Both the position numbers and the translations under genes were made by a program. From Taenia hydatigena (Eukaryota; Platyhelminthes; Cestoda; Cyclophyllidea; Taeniidae): 64,000 bases of DNA. Positions 33,563 through 47,840 of the stretch are shown here, one piece after another. Where the stretch lies: the NCBI GenBank assembly GCA_036345935.2, contig JADWOT020000931.1, forward strand, positions 6,310 to 70,309, read 5' to 3'. How positions within the stretch are numbered: the stretch's first letter is position 1; every line of letters begins with the position of its first letter. The notes below the pieces were generated by a model. The model did no database searches and was not told the origin of the DNA. It saw only the letters and a list, made by a program, of their open reading frames with translations.

Positions 33563-35899
33563 GGCTTGCGATTCTCAGTAAAATCAATTCCTCCGATTTT
33601 CTCATTTCCGCATAATTTTAAGTCATACCACAGTGTGGCAAGATGTCGCATGGGATGATCTGAATGTGTCGAATTATTTAGACTGTAAAGTGCGTAACAA
33701 GGCTTACTCTCTTCTAAATTTGGGGTAGATGGCACCGCCAGTCTCGCCCGGGCGTTCCTTAACATTTATCAACGAAATGCTCTAAGAGATATTTTCGGCA
33801 AAGATGCGTAAACAGCAATTAAAATCTGATTTTCCATTTGTTCGGCTAGTAGTTTGCCATAGATTCTCGAATAGCCTACTTGGATGTTTTAAAAACAAGA
33901 TGCAGATTGAGCTTTGCTCGGGATCCCGACTCGGCTGGTAGGAGTAAGCAATATGGTAGCATATTTACTTGTTTGGGAGAGCTAACCAATGCAATTAGAT
34001 CGCCTGAATGCAGATATTTCACTTAGGTGGGTTGATGCATTGCCTGCTTCACAGGATAGCGTGTAAACTGTGGGGTGTTCACCAAAGGCTGAGCCTCAAA
34101 TGAAGATTGATGGAGAGAAGAATTGGTGAGATGATCTCGCGGTGAGGGGCAAAGGCATGTGATCCGCTGCATCGCCAGCAAGCGTGCTGCCATGCTTGAA
34201 CGATCTGGCGTGGGAGAACACTGGCATCACATGCCTTAGAAAAGGTAGAGTTAAAATTTTCCACATTATTTATTGTTACCCACTTCAGCAAGAAGGCTTA
34301 TTATGGAGATTCTTATTGGTAGTCAGAATGCATTCTAATCGCAGTGCTCAACTACGAAACTTAAAAATAATAAAACGCCTTTAGCCGAGACAAGTGTGAG
34401 GCATGGAAACGTTCACAACCTTGCATCTGGGTGGGAATGAAATAGGAGTCGGTATCTCACAATGGTCGCATTTGAAGCAGGATCTCTTCCATAAATTGCC
34501 TTCTACGACACATCCAGTACGGAATGCCTAACTCGATCTCCCCTCCAGCAAAGTAGGTCATGTGGGTGTGGACAAAGCTCAGGGGAGCCAAGTTGCTTCT
34601 TATTCGAATGCACTGCATGACTTCATCACTCCACCCGTCTTGTACTGCAAATTTTGATCAGACCGTCATCTCGCACCGCAAGTATTTCAAGACAAATGCT
34701 TCTAGCTGAGAAAAATATATAGGTTTGGCACAGTATTGCGCAATTAATCACCAGGCTTCGTTAAGATTTGCCTAAGCACACCGAAAAAACATTTGATTAT
34801 AGGAAACCTGGCCCAAATGCCGATCTGCTTTGCCAACTGCTTTGCCTTCGTCATTTCAATATTCAAAGTCTTCTAGGTGAAATACTAAGTTATGTTTACC
34901 TTGTAATAGCGACTACGCGCAATTCACTATATTCCGTTTTGTAGCTTAGGTCTCAACTCAAAAGGAGCTAACACCACATTTGTGGCAAGTGAGGCATAAA
35001 AAGAGCTCCAATCAAAATTAGTGCGTGAATGCTCGGCTCCTATATAAACGCGTAGTGTGTAACCCTTAAAAGGCAGAGCCAGGTCCTGTTGGAGATAACT
35101 ACAGTCCTCCCCGTGCGCCACACCGCGCGCGCGTGCGCTTACTTCATCATTATTTTTAATAGCTCTTTTTTCCAAATGTGCTTTGATCATTGGCCGCATT
35201 CCTGCTAGTGCATGTTTGACACGATGGCAGTGCCGAAACATACTTTTTAATAAAGACGGACAAAGTTCAGATTTGTGGAAGCCATGAGCTTTTGAGTTTT
35301 CGGGCGGATCAACGAGAGTGGTAACGAATCGGTAAGTGCATTGTGCGGGGAATGTCGTGTGATATTTTCTAAAAGGTTACCAACAAATGCTTAGCTAAGC
35401 ATGTTTTATTCAGGCGGTGTCTGTTCAGCACAACCGTTTGGCGCATTACCGATTGAAGATGGCGAGTGTTTAGTCAATGGAAAATTTTATGACAGCCCAT
35501 ATCACCAAAATAGGTATGTCTGATTCTGCTCATTCGCATGCATTTCGATCACTATCTTATTTATTCAAAATACATGAGAAACGAATCATTTCGTAGAGGG
35601 AACTGGGATTCGTCTCCTTGGCTTCCAACTTAACCAAGATAAATGCGATGCAAATAATTTACCGCAATGCAAATCTTCACAATTAAGTTTCTCACGTAAT
35701 TGAACTGTGTTGTATGTAACTATTGTGTGTTTATCTCAACAAAGTTAAAAGCCAGTTCAAACCATGTCTACAGAGAGCTTTGCGCCCTTTGAGACCACGT
35801 TCTTGCATATTGTTGTTGGTGCACGTTTACGTAGCCAGCAGCACTTTTCAGTTTCGCAGTTTCCATATTAGAAATACAACTTCAGATGCATGAAGTTTC
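33563..35899. other. Mirror of 29251-31603; no recognisable gene
   Basis: Contains conserved segment A, second copy, at 34141-34245 (+). The 104-codon open frame lies at 34927-35241 (-). Nothing else identified. Confidence 0.4.
34141..34245 (+). repeat. Conserved segment A, second copy, right
   Basis: See 30921-31025. The frame QRHVIRCIASKRAAMLERSG is readable here on the plus strand and stops at the TAG after HHMP. Confidence 0.45.
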
Positions 35900-37000
35900 T
35901 ACTAATCGTTTCCCGCAAGCTTCTTACGAACTATGGCAATTCTAATTGATTCATGAAGATCCAATTTCAGCTATGTCCATGGATTCTGTGTGCAAAGGCG
36001 CGCAGAATGATTGGCGTTGGTGGTCGCGACAATTGTGATCATGCATGCTAGTTTGTCCTTCCCCTTTAATCGAAGCAAATGCCTGGCCGAATTGCATGCG
36101 CGAAATTCGGCTGGTGTGGGTGACAACCTACAAAGTTGCCTAATGAAAACCGCATGTCTGTAGTTGAGGACAACATAGAAAGCGACGGAAAGCAACGTCA
36201 GTTTTGTCTTGCGTTATTAGCTGTGACATCTTCGGGCAGATGTACATTTCTGGATTCATCAGCACTATCCCAAAATGCGCTGGAATTAGATTGAACGATG
36301 CAAGCATTGCCGTGTCAGACCTAGCCTCGTCTTAAGTGTCCGTGACTTTTAAAAAATAATGCCTCTCAGTTAGCAAGAGTGCCATCCAGTAAGTCAAATG
36401 AGTAATTACAGGTCATTTTGTTTGACTTGCTCATTGAACTAAGTTTTGCCCCAATTTGGCTCTTAGCAACACACAGACCTGTGTGGAACCTCACTACGCC
36501 TGATGAAATAAAATAGTTGCTGCGGCCGGAGGGTTGCACTTGCGGACTGCTTACATGGTGGGTTACGAATTCGATAACTGCGCACGTTTGCTTATGTCGT
36601 TTCTTTATGCCAGATTATAGCACGTGTTTTCGGTTTCGCGCAAATCCTTCACTAGTTCCGAATAATTCTAAGTGAAACGCTTTTAGACTAGAATTATTTT
36701 ATGTATTATGCTCCGGCTATTAAAGACAAAACAAATCTTCAACGCGCTTGCAATTCTTGCATCGCACTACCTAATTCAGTGTTACATTCGTGGTCGATTG
36801 GTGCGTCCTACTGTTATCTTTCGGCGAGTCGGAAATTAAAAACACGAAATACATCGCTGCGGTTTACATAAAACCGCACCTCTGTCCGCTTTTCACATAT
36901 TTCTGTCTGTTTCTATTATTTTAGTTACCCCGCAGAGAGCTAAACATCCATGCAGCGGTAGCTTGGACGGCGACGCAGGAAGTCATACGATCAGCCAGTT
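35900..37000. other. Island of raised divergence between the arms, right side
   Basis: Partner of 28150-29250, about 94-96% identical by hand alignment. Confidence 0.7.
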
Positions 37001-37027
37001 ACCCAATCAGCCGGTCGAATAGTCACC

Positions 37028-37083
37028 ATGCCGGAAAAACATCCAAATAAGCAAGCCAATGGGCAGAAATCCAGCCAGAAACG
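37028..37083 (+). CDS. Possible short first exon, right
   Basis: Mirror of 28066-28121: MPEKHPNKQANGQKSSQK and CG|GTAACT. Weak support. Confidence 0.2.
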
Positions 37084-37830
37084 GTAACTTATAATTACTA
37101 AGCAAACTATAATCTTTCAAATTGCAGCACATCTACCTAGATTACTTCCTTTGGGTTAAGTTATGAGCACCTGAACAAACTGCAAGAAAAAGTGATTCAA
37201 AGCTGCCATTCTGATGGTGATGAGAAATGCAAGCACTAGAAGTGAACGCTCGTAGCAAAATACATCACTTTAACCAAGTCCGTGTTGTAATTATAGCGAA
37301 ATTCTAATGCAACTCTCATCATTGGTTGTTAGCTATTCTGCTTTGCTAGCAGGGTGTGGCCAACTATTTTGCGACGCTCACATATCATATGTTTCATACA
37401 TTGTCATTAAGTATGTCACAATTTGACAGTCCTTGCATTCGCAGATCCATTCGTCTGTCACGAACCCCATTATTGAATCAAGAATCAAAAATTAATGCAA
37501 TGCCCATACGTCTACTACTTTCTAGGATCGTAACACACATATTGGGTTGACTTCTCCAAAATAACATGTCTGCCAATATGTAGCTGCTATGCGCAGTTGC
37601 GTGTCGAGAATAGCAGCCACTAATCATAACCCCAGGTGGCACACATTAGCTACGTCAGGCCAGCATAAGTCTTAGCATTCTCCCTCTTGTTATCATGTTC
37701 TTCATATTGTTAAGTACAAATATGCCGTATTTTCGTTAATAGATGAAGCGTTTTGCACAGACTCTCGCTGAATAATGGCTTTTTCGCTGCAGCATCAAAG
37801 AGCCACGCACTGAAAGGGCCTTTCTCTCAT
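37084..37830. other. Mirror of 27319-28065; no gene seen
   Basis: No recognisable feature. Confidence 0.4.
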
Positions 37831-38110
37831 CACTCTTCAAGTGAAGCCACACTGGTCCTGACTTCATTAGATACAGCTGAGATGCAGAAAATTGGGCAGA
37901 AACTACAAAGATGCAGCTGGACTGACTGAAGTGAAAAGTACCTGCTTCTGATTCGAGGTCAATTTTGCATCGTTTTCAAACCAAAACGCCACTCTTAAGG
38001 GCTGGGTCCCAATCCGGCCTGCAGTGCGGCAGTGGGAAGAATGAGCATTGTAAGCCTCGTTGATAGTCGCACCATAATTATTAAATCGTCGCCCGATGGT
38101 ATGCTTGAGT
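37831..38110 (+). pseudogene. Decayed FnIII exon (relic 2), right
   Basis: Mirror of 27039-27318. TTCAAGTGAAGCCACACTGG shows the FNWSH position broken by TGA. Further stops follow. Confidence 0.5.
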
Positions 38111-39708
38111 GTGCGTCTTCAATGAAAAAATCCTTATTTGATTCCTTGGTATGTGCTAATTTTATTGCTAACTCTTTATGGTTGCATTATGAACGCATAC
38201 GATGCAATACCATTAATTACATACCTATTACACAGCGATGGAACAAAACACCGCCACGAAATTCATGTAAGTCAGTGCGAATGCCAAAAGCGTATATATT
38301 GCAGGATAATCACAGCTCACAATATGCGACCATTGAATAAAACTTTGTTCCACTACTGACCGCCGTCTCTCATCCATAACGCATTCCATAAAGTATGCGT
38401 AGGGAATGTTTTCAGTTTTAAGTGCCCTCCTCTTTTCATACGAAAGATGTCCATATCTTGCATGCGAGTTCATTTCTCCCACAACAAAGAATGAATGAGG
38501 TTAAGCTGCTTGGTTCCTGATTGTTCAGCTGCTCTATGCGAGAAGAATGAATTTATGGGCGCGTACTCTTAAGTCTACTGGCCTCAGGATTTAATTTAAT
38601 AAAGCTTCTTCCTCGATATCAGTGTCCAAGTAAATGACAGGCGCTTCAGCTAATCAAAGTAAACTTGTGCTTGCTTTCCGTGGTCCATGATTAAGCATCC
38701 TCATCTTAACGCTTTATTAGAGTTATTTAATTCTTAAGTGTTCAACACTCCTCGCATAATTTACTTCTCATGTTGCATCCTACATGGCATGCAAAGTGTT
38801 TCGACGGCGCTTGCCTCAGCAAGTTCGTATTATTTTATGTTATGTGCGATGATTTTGTAAGGGCGCTATGAACCCTGTGAGGTTAGTCCATTTGTCTTTG
38901 GTAGGCATTTTTGCGCCACATCGCCATTAGTAATATTTACGGAGTGTCTTTGCAACGTTGCGGTTATACGATTGAATGATCGTACTGATTTTCACAAGTA
39001 ATAGCAATTTCTTGAGTTGAAGCACTCCAACTGCTTCCAGTGCTAAAACCATGTGGCGCACGACTTGCCCTATCGGTAATTTTGCGAGGTCATGTTCCCA
39101 GATTGTACAGGTTATAAAATTATTTGCGAACGCAGTGCACACATTACACTAACTCTGTAGGAAATACGCTCGGGTGCAAATTGTTCCAATTGCAGATATG
39201 AGTGCACGTATGATGCAGTGCTTATAAAGGGCAGTTTAGTTCGTTCACTTACTCTGCTATGACATGATAAGATTCCAATCTTTGCTGCTCTTGCAGGTTG
39301 AAATCCATTGCCCATCATGCGCCTCTCTAAGGCATCTCTATCTCAACATATTGTGGACCGTTCCCGTTCATGGCGTCAAGACATGGGGCATCCGAGAGTG
39401 GAATCTAAGACTTCAGTACTAAGAAATGCATTTTGTTTCTGCTAGTATGTTCAGGTACCAGTTAACTTACCCACATAAGAAAATAACAGAGCGCATCTCA
39501 TAATCAGTTAGGAAACCATAAGGTACGTATGCGCATTAGAACATGTCTTGTCGGTGGTAAAGGCAAAACTTAACCTTCCGAGAAGCAAATCATGGAAATT
39601 ATGCTGTGACTGTCTACTTACGTTGCTGCGTAAAATGGATATGACACCATGAGTATCGCAACACACACGTTCGTGAAGCAACCATAAACTGCAATTTAAC
39701 AATTATAC

Positions 39709-40016
39709 AAGCAGTTGCACATTAAGCCTGCACGCTTCAGCTTTGTATTCGCGACTCTGTAATAACCCGATGCAGTTGAGAACGAGGCACACAATGCTCA
39801 GTACTTCCACCATCGCATTGTAGGTCGAATTGGGTCTCCGTCCACAAACAGTGATGTAAAATCAAGTAAATCCCACTGCTCTCAGCCTGATTACGTCTGT
39901 GTTGTGCTCACCCAATTTTCCAACATTTGAACTTAATTCAATGAAGTCAGGATCAATGTGGCTCCAATTGAAGGATGACGGGAGCAAAGACCTCTCCGTA
40001 CTTGGCCCCGCTGTTG
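39709..40016 (-). pseudogene. Decayed FnIII exon (relic 1), right
   Basis: Mirror of 25133-25440 with the same FNWSH motif and small substitutions. Confidence 0.55.
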
Positions 40017-40056
40017 CTGTCACAAAAGAGTGCGTTGTTGAGAACGCCTAGTTCAT

Positions 40057-40209
40057 TTACCAACGAAGACTTGAGATATTTGCACCCAGCAGAATATGTT
40101 GTGGTGATAATATGAGCAGTGGTACTATCCCTTTGAGAAGAAAACAGCCACGTAAAAAGATGGCGAACGTGCGTGCAACGCTGACTCTACTGCGACGCTG
40201 CCTATCAGT
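40057..40209 (-). pseudogene. Possible last otopetrin-like exon, right
   Basis: Mirror of 24940-25092, identical protein. Confidence 0.3.
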
Positions 40210-41829
40210 CTGAAGGACTAAGAAGCGAAACGGAAAGGAGCATGAAAACAATCCTCCAGCGCTAACATCTTCATTGCTACTGCCAAAATAAGATCTTAAA
40301 TAATTGTTAAGATTTGAGGTTTTGTTTCTCTAAAGCATATGTTATGAGAAACAGTTTAAAAGCCCCTTACTAAGCACCAATTATGATCACCACTTTACTC
40401 GTGTGACAATCTGAGTGGGTCATGTATGCCGCAACGACGCGTCTAATGCACTTTTGCCAGTCGGATTTTGTCCACTATTGCCCGGTTTCTGCTAGCTGTA
40501 GGAGCAAGTAGTAGACAAATGTATGCGACAAAGGAATATTTATTGACTTATTTATAGTGTTTTACACTTTAGTAGACGAAACATTGTGTTGCCCTATGAA
40601 AAGTGATCTGTTCAAAGCATTAAATGCATCAGCACTTCCATTATTGACATGTCACAGCCAAAATGTCTTAATGCTGGCTAGACAATTGTAGATGTGATGG
40701 GTATATTGAACGGATTTACAGTTAAATGTAACGTTTGGCCCCACTAACAGCGCTACTCTCAAAGTCTATCCTGCGTAGCAAGTTTATGTTTTTTGACACA
40801 TTATGCCTGAATTTTCCTAATTTTGTGCGGTGGAGGTAGAATTGGTGTGGATTTGGGATAAAAGTGAGCATCATTGTTGTTGGCTTCTACCAAGGGAGAT
40901 ATGACTGGAAGTCATAGCTGCGAACTGCCTCGACCCTTCGTGGCGTAGACAAAGCAAATTGCCCAGACTTGTACGCATCACGTCTGAGTTCAATCTAACA
41001 GCCTTACAAAAATTTGATGCACTGCACTCCGGTGGGATGCCATGAACTTCGGCCTTTGCAAAAAATATATCTATCACTAGCTGCTGATGAAGACCACTTA
41101 ATCTTCCGAAGCATGGTTGGGTTTCATAGCACGTGGTCCTTAGTGCGCAAGCAACCGTGTTAATTCCATGCACAGTGGCTTCAGGGGACAACAATCGCAA
41201 ATAAAGTGGTCATTTGTCAAACATATATAATGGTAGCAATCGAGATTCTGAGGATTGGCAGAGGTCTGTGTGCAAATCGAAAATCTAATGCACGGCTGAG
41301 TAGCGAGATGAGAAAGCAAATATTGAACGGTTGTCAAATCGGAAGCAAAATCTTGTGTTCCAAGTCAATAAATTTTTCCTAATTTTCAACTACACGAATA
41401 AGTGATGTTAACGCAAAACAACGATCGCATGCATATTCATCAAATAGCATGTTATAAATGCAAAACCGTATTCTTACATGCATTTTAAAAATGATTACAA
41501 TAAAATTAAGTCCTGTAAAAATGCCAAAAGCTGATATTATTTAGCACTCGAGACCATAAGGGTTTCATAATCAACGAATCGGTCAACTATCTCCTTCAAC
41601 CGATAAATCCAGACTCAAAACTTTTCTAGAAGATGACCAGTACTGTACGTCTGTTGGGAGTCATGGAGGCCATTACTGCAGTGATGTTCAGAATAATGGC
41701 CAAATGAGTGTGGACACTTTGACAAACTAACATACGAGTGAGTAAATACCTAGAACGCTGTTAATACTGCTCCCATTAATCCAGAATACTCATATATTTG
41801 AGCGTTCAAATCGATCTCTGATTGCTCAC

Positions 41830-42189
41830 CTGCAGGAGTGCCTGAGCCATTTCCAGGATCGTCTTTCCAACAAACATCGCTCCTGCCCTCTTGTGTTCCT
41901 CAGTGACACCCACTGCAGGTATCAGGAGGAACAAACCGTAGAAGAGGACAACCGCTAGGCCCAGTAACAAGTTGTCATCAAAAGCATCCCTTTCACACAA
42001 TTCTCGAAAGCTCAACACCTTAATTTGATTGAGAGCAATGCCTGCGGCCATGGTGCTGATGGCGAAAAGGATGATGCAGTTAATTTGGTACAGCGCCGAT
42101 GCGTGTTGATAGCTGTGTCGACGCCGGAAGATGTGGAAGAAAGCAAGTGCACTGGGGCGGCTCTTTGGATCTAGCAATTTGATTATCAC
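41830..42189 (-). pseudogene. Otopetrin-like fragment, 'LDxxLLL' segment, right
   Basis: Mirror of 22960-23319; the reading frame and donor are identical. Confidence 0.45.
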
Positions 42190-42678
42190 TTTGTTAGCAA
42201 GGTATTTTACTCATGTCATGTAGACACGATCACCAGTTTTGCTCATGATGTGGATAAGTTCAGACTCACAAGTCCCAATGCGTCTTGGGAAGGATTTTGG
42301 ACGCCTTAAATTATAACCCCTACTTTAATATTTGGCAACTTGACTGGTCTTCTGTCGTCAGACGATTGTTCTCTATTCTTTTAAAATAGTAAATTTTAGG
42401 CGCATTCAAATGCTAATTAGTTGTAGTTGTTTTCAAAGAAGAGGATCCCTTGAACACGGAGTGAATCTCAGTCAACCTTTAGACCATTAGCAAGCCAAAA
42501 TCTTATGGAAATGGGTTTTCGTTAGCTAAAGCGTTTGTCTAGGTTGAGGTGGTAGGTGAGTTAGGACTGTGACTTTTGTGATTGAGGAGGTCGTTTAGAA
42601 CAAAATAATGTTTCTTCGTCAACACTCGTCTGAATGAGTTTCAGCACCACTCGGCAGGTCCAGTCAGGATGATTTTAG

Positions 42679-43014
42679 TTGTTTAGCTTCCACAACTTTC
42701 TTATTCTTCGTGATGCAGTGATGGACAAAGAATTACAGATGCCTTTCGCTAAATACCGTAAAAATATCATTAAAGCCTTACTCTTGGTGTGCAGTTTCAC
42801 AAGCCACGTCTTTTTCGGGATAGTCTGCATGCAGAATCAAGCAGTTAACAATTTTTGCAGCAGCGCTGTGCGAAAATTCTCTGCAGATGTGAAAAAATTT
42901 GTGCATTCAAGTGAGCTATTCTGGTGCCCATGTCCTACATTGATTTGGTGTTTACATTCAATGCTTCCTGTGATGGCGTCATGCCCGAATGACAACTCTG
43001 TTCAAAAGAATTGA
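42679..43014 (+). other. Open frame of unknown nature, right
   Basis: Mirror of 22135-22470, identical. Confidence 0.2.
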
Positions 43015-43154
43015 AATTGACTGAGTAAATGATCGATTATAGTCGAAAAATGGTAAGTTCTTTTGGCACTTGTAAATTCTAAATGAAAAATACTCTGCAA
43101 AAGGGGATCCCACAAAATCTTGGACATGATTCCTAAACGTGGTCGCAACTAAGA

Positions 43155-43472
43155 CTAGCCAAGCAGATTAAGCTGTTTTTGCTGATTTTTTCTTGCGAGA
43201 AGGAGACGAACCCACCGAGATTGTATTTGTGTTATAAAACAGGTCTCTGTATTGTCGGAGTCGCGATTGTTTGCATTGCTTAGGCGATGCGCTCTGTGTT
43301 GTACGTAACCGATGAGTTGAAGCATCATGTAGAGCATAACACCCGCAATCAGGCTGGACTCCACTCCGCAGGGAATTGATTGGCGCACAGATGTTGCGGC
43401 CTCAGAATGGCAAAGAATTAAAAACGCAAGCAAAATTAACCAATATTGTGAGTTTTGACAAGGCAAGAACAA
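43155..43472 (-). pseudogene. Otopetrin-like fragment, 'YPxxIEYSLI'-type segment, right
   Basis: Mirror of 21677-21994, identical. Confidence 0.4.
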
Positions 43473-44062
43473 AAACAGGCTTAGTTTTAATGCTTGCCTT
43501 TAAAGCATCCACCAGCTTCGATCTTTGCTCTGACACCTTATTGTCCGATGAATACTCAGATATCTTCGTCGCGAAATAATCTGACGGTACTTTGGATATA
43601 TTCTAGATTAGTCTGCACCAACCACAGAAGGTGAACTCACAAATAGGCATGTATATTTATACCGAGGTTTACTTGCACTGCGCTATTTATGTAAGTGATC
43701 GCTGCACCCTAGCCTATCACTAGCAGACCTATGGTTGCCTTCGAAAGTCCAAAAAATTGCTTGAAGTCTTCCGTAGACACTCGTAATTGAGGACATTTGT
43801 AAGCACACCCTCTTTCTCAATTATGTTACCAGCGTCTTCAGTTGGCGCTGCTATCAGTGGCGATAGAAATGGTCCCTAGCATGCGAACCTGAAGTCGGGT
43901 CATGCTAAATGACCAAATGATGAAACCATCCATCAACATGATCCAACTTTGAAAAGGGTCCAAGAAAATGCATTTATTTTGCAAAAAAAACAGTCTGTGT
44001 GTGTGCCTTTAAAATGCATGTGGGCCAATCGAAGTATGCAAAAATTAGCATGACTTCCTGCA

Positions 44063-47000
44063 TTTGCTAAGGAAATGAGCCGCACTCTACATTAATGCTA
44101 TTTAAAAGGGAAGAATTTGCCATTTTGAAGTGGATGCAATTCTTTGTGGAAAGTAAACAACTCTTTTAAGAATAGCATTGTTAAAATTACCTTTGGGTCA
44201 TTTTATTGGCCTGTGTCACTTTAATTGATGGAAGACCTAAGAGAAGGGTGCCCTGGGGCATAAACAGTCTTTCCACAAATAAACGCTACCCTAGCAACAA
44301 GATCATGGCCAACTTATGGATCGGTTTAGTCATGTATTTTAAACTTTTAGTTGATGCCACCATTATGATGATCACTCTCATTTGCCAGAGGATATTTGTC
44401 TGTCTGTTCTGTCTGTCTGTCTGACTATCAGAGCGTCCGAAGGTACTTGGCCAACGAAATCCATAAACTGCCTTTACACCCACTAATGAAGCCATTTTCG
44501 ATGAGTCGTGTAACTGCACAACGCTCATTGAGACTCCGTTATTTAAGCATATTTTTGGACTACTGATTAGGCTGCATTTGCTTCTCACTGCTAATCAATG
44601 TAATCGACGGGCTAGAATCACTTTTTGAGAGGTAATACTATACTAGCATCAAAATTTCTTCCAGCACTGTAAAGGAAGTAGTATGTGAAGCTTCTGCAAC
44701 TCTGAAACCAAGCAGTACGCAACTTGTAGGGGAGACAAACTCCACGGCTTAATAACAGAGGATGCAAAGAGTGGTGTCTCACAGATGGACTGGCGTTCAT
44801 CCAGTCCCTGCAATGCTTCCATGTCATCCTTTTACACCCACCATATGGGACCACAAAGCTACAGCCAGTTATTACACCAAACTGTTGGGAAAACTGCAAC
44901 AAAACTGAAGCGAAATTATCGTGGACAGATCTTAAGCATTGTAAATTTGTATTTATTCAGCTGGTGCATTTGCATTTCAATATGCTATGAAAGGTCAGGA
45001 GAAACGTTTCTTTCTGGAGTCAGTAAATGCCACCGGAAGTTTGTTCAGCATTTCCAAATCTATCCTTGAATGCTAATCTTGTTACTTTTTTCTAAGTTAA
45101 GGTTAGTCTAAAGCTGTATTGGCTTGCACGGGTGACAGTCTTTCTGCTTCATGCAAAAAAGGGTTGCTACAGATAAAAGGCAGTTTTACCTGAACTCTCT
45201 TCTTGAGTGAGCTTCTTCTTCGGAGGAGGAGAAGGAGCTGAAAGGTTTAGAGCCAAGAGTGAGCGATGTCCTAGCGCCCACTACATCAGCAAGGCTGTGC
45301 AATGTGTTGGTTAGGTGCAAAATCTTCTCTTCCGATGCGACCTCCTCCGCCACTGTGCTCGACCACTGACAACCAAACTGACAACGGCCATGTGACTCAA
45401 AGTGAATCGAATAATGAACTTTTGAATGTTGAAGGTCACCTACAGGCAAAACGGATCGCGATGTGTTATGGATGTGGCTGAGATCTCTTATCACCGGCTA
45501 TCAATGCGTTGGTTTGCGAGACACCAATCAATCTCAATGCAAAAACCATCCATTGGTGAGTGAGGAAATTAGGAAATATGATGTAAACAGCTAGAGTCAA
45601 CTTGTCACTTGATTGTGCGCCTATGTAAGCCATCTCGTTTGATCCATTTGGTGAACGAAAATTGACTTCCTGTAATAAGCTCCTTCTCCATTACCAACCT
45701 TTGCTAAAATGTATTCCTATGCAAGCGATTGGAAATACACATAAAATATTAACTACATCCTCCTTCCAAGTACGCATGTGGACGTGATGAAGTTAAATGA
45801 GCATATGTGGTGTTCGATTGCCTGCGTGGTGCTTTGCGGAAAGCGTCTTTGGGTATTCTAGTACTGAAATTAACACAATTAAAATCCATCAGCGTCTCTT
45901 AGTCAACAAATCAAGTACGAAATGTCTTCGTTTCTCTTTCGACCACTATACATGTACTTATGGTGTTTGTCAACAATGAGGCATGTAGTGACAAGCACTA
46001 GAAAGTTATCATTATAGAATGTGGCAAGTGAAGCAGTATGTCTCATCTCCACTTCACCCCATTCTCTCATCCTCGAGTTAAAATCGAGGTTGTGCGGTGC
46101 ACGCCATGAATTTACGGCTTGACCTGTGAAATTAGTCCCTTGAGGAGGTGATATACCCCAAAGTCGGATTTTCGCCTCCAATAATTGAGCGAAGGGTGGT
46201 AAGTGATCACGTCTACTAAGGAATCGTAACACACTGGCTTTTGGTCTCTCATAATCACCAAATTTGATATAAATGGAAGAAAATACCAATCCGCCTATTT
46301 CAATTTCGAGCTGTTTTCAATAACGAAGGCAGAGAAAGTTATTTCTTGCATAAAGGCTACCTCTAAATGATACGCCTGTAGAACCAGGATCTTGAACTAC
46401 TTGTAAATGACATATTACTCCTTAGCCGCCAAATCAATGCTTACAACTAGGTTTTACAGCTTTAATGCTGTGCCAAAAGTTGTGGAAACAATTAAAACAA
46501 TTCTCCGTAAACGCGCTCATATTTTAGCAGTATTGTGACCATTTAAACGCTTTAAGCAGGTAAACAAATGTTACCAGGGGAGATAGCATGGTTACTTGAC
46601 TACGTTGTGCTGATGAAATCTTTAATGCGTTAGCATTATCAAGTATCGTCTACTGAAGAAGCATATAATCATTCAAGCAGTCATTCAAATGAATTGGGTA
46701 AGTATGCTTACTCGGTGGTACTTTGAAAGAAATCAAATCCGCCAGAAGATGTAAGTGGCATGAATTGCATTCAAATGAGTTTAGAGTATACTATGGCAGC
46801 GTTTTCCGTGGTTTACTGCACGAAACTGATCGGCAACACTAAATCGGATAAGGTAATACTTCATTTTACAAATAAAGGGGGGCAAAACTTGTGCTTAGTA
46901 GGGAACACAAAATTCGGTGCTGTGGTGGAAGTGGTGACAATCTAATTATCGATTGCAAACACCACATCGGTTCCCTTCCTGAAGTGTAAATGTTGAGGCA

Positions 47001-47724
47001 AGAAAGGTAAAACCGGCACATCTGTCCTTTTTAACTCATGATTGTAGGAAACCCGGGAAAAAGGCACCGTCTTCATCCAAAATTCAAGTGTCATGTATCC
47101 AAACAAATCACCTCTCTTACCACCTGCATCAAGATTGTCAGAATCTAACTTAAAACAATTTTTAAGGATTAGATTGTTTTAAAAATTCTGATTAGTGTTA
47201 GCTTTGTCTACAAATCCGGAATATCAATTAAAAAAAGATGAATTTTTACCTTCTATGCAAATTTTTAGCTATCTTGAAGCTAATGAGCGGACATTCAAGG
47301 AGGTCACTGGACGTAAACACAAAGTGCTACTTAGTGGTGGTAGACGTGCAAGTTAAATACTACTCACTTATTTGTTATTGAGGGATTTCAGTTTTACACA
47401 GTTAGGCAAAATTGCCACCTGCGCTGTCCCTGGTTGGCTGAAAATGTTGGAGCTCCTTAGTATTGCCTTCAAAAAGAAGGATCAGGTTTCCGTTGTAGAA
47501 TCTCGTACCTATTCTTATAGCGTCACCATCCATTGTGCATATCTTAACTCAAATCGACTCATTATTGCTCAACTTCATGCACAAGCATCCCGTAATTCGC
47601 ATTCATTCTCGACTGAACATCGGTTGGTTTGCTATAAGCCTTCCAGCTAAATTAGACATGAATAAACGTTCGCAAAAACGCCTTCGCAAGCCATCTGCCA
47701 CGAATCAGTGTGGGTGGCTTAGCA
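44063..47724. other. Mirror of 17426-21086; no recognisable gene
   Basis: Includes the GACA microsatellite (44397-44427) and the AT-rich hairpin (47142-47187). The 128-codon frame at 45903-46289 (-) differs from its left partner by one residue. Confidence 0.4.
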
Positions 47725-47840
47725 TAACCCCTTTTCTAGCATGTGATACCACTGTTTCTTTGAACCAGATCGTTCAAGCATGGAAATACTCACGCTGACA
47801 TTGCAGCGAGTCATATGCCTCTGCATGGTATTGAGAGATC
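47725..47840 (-). repeat. Conserved segment A, first copy, right
   Basis: Mirror of 17310-17425, same open frame. Confidence 0.45.
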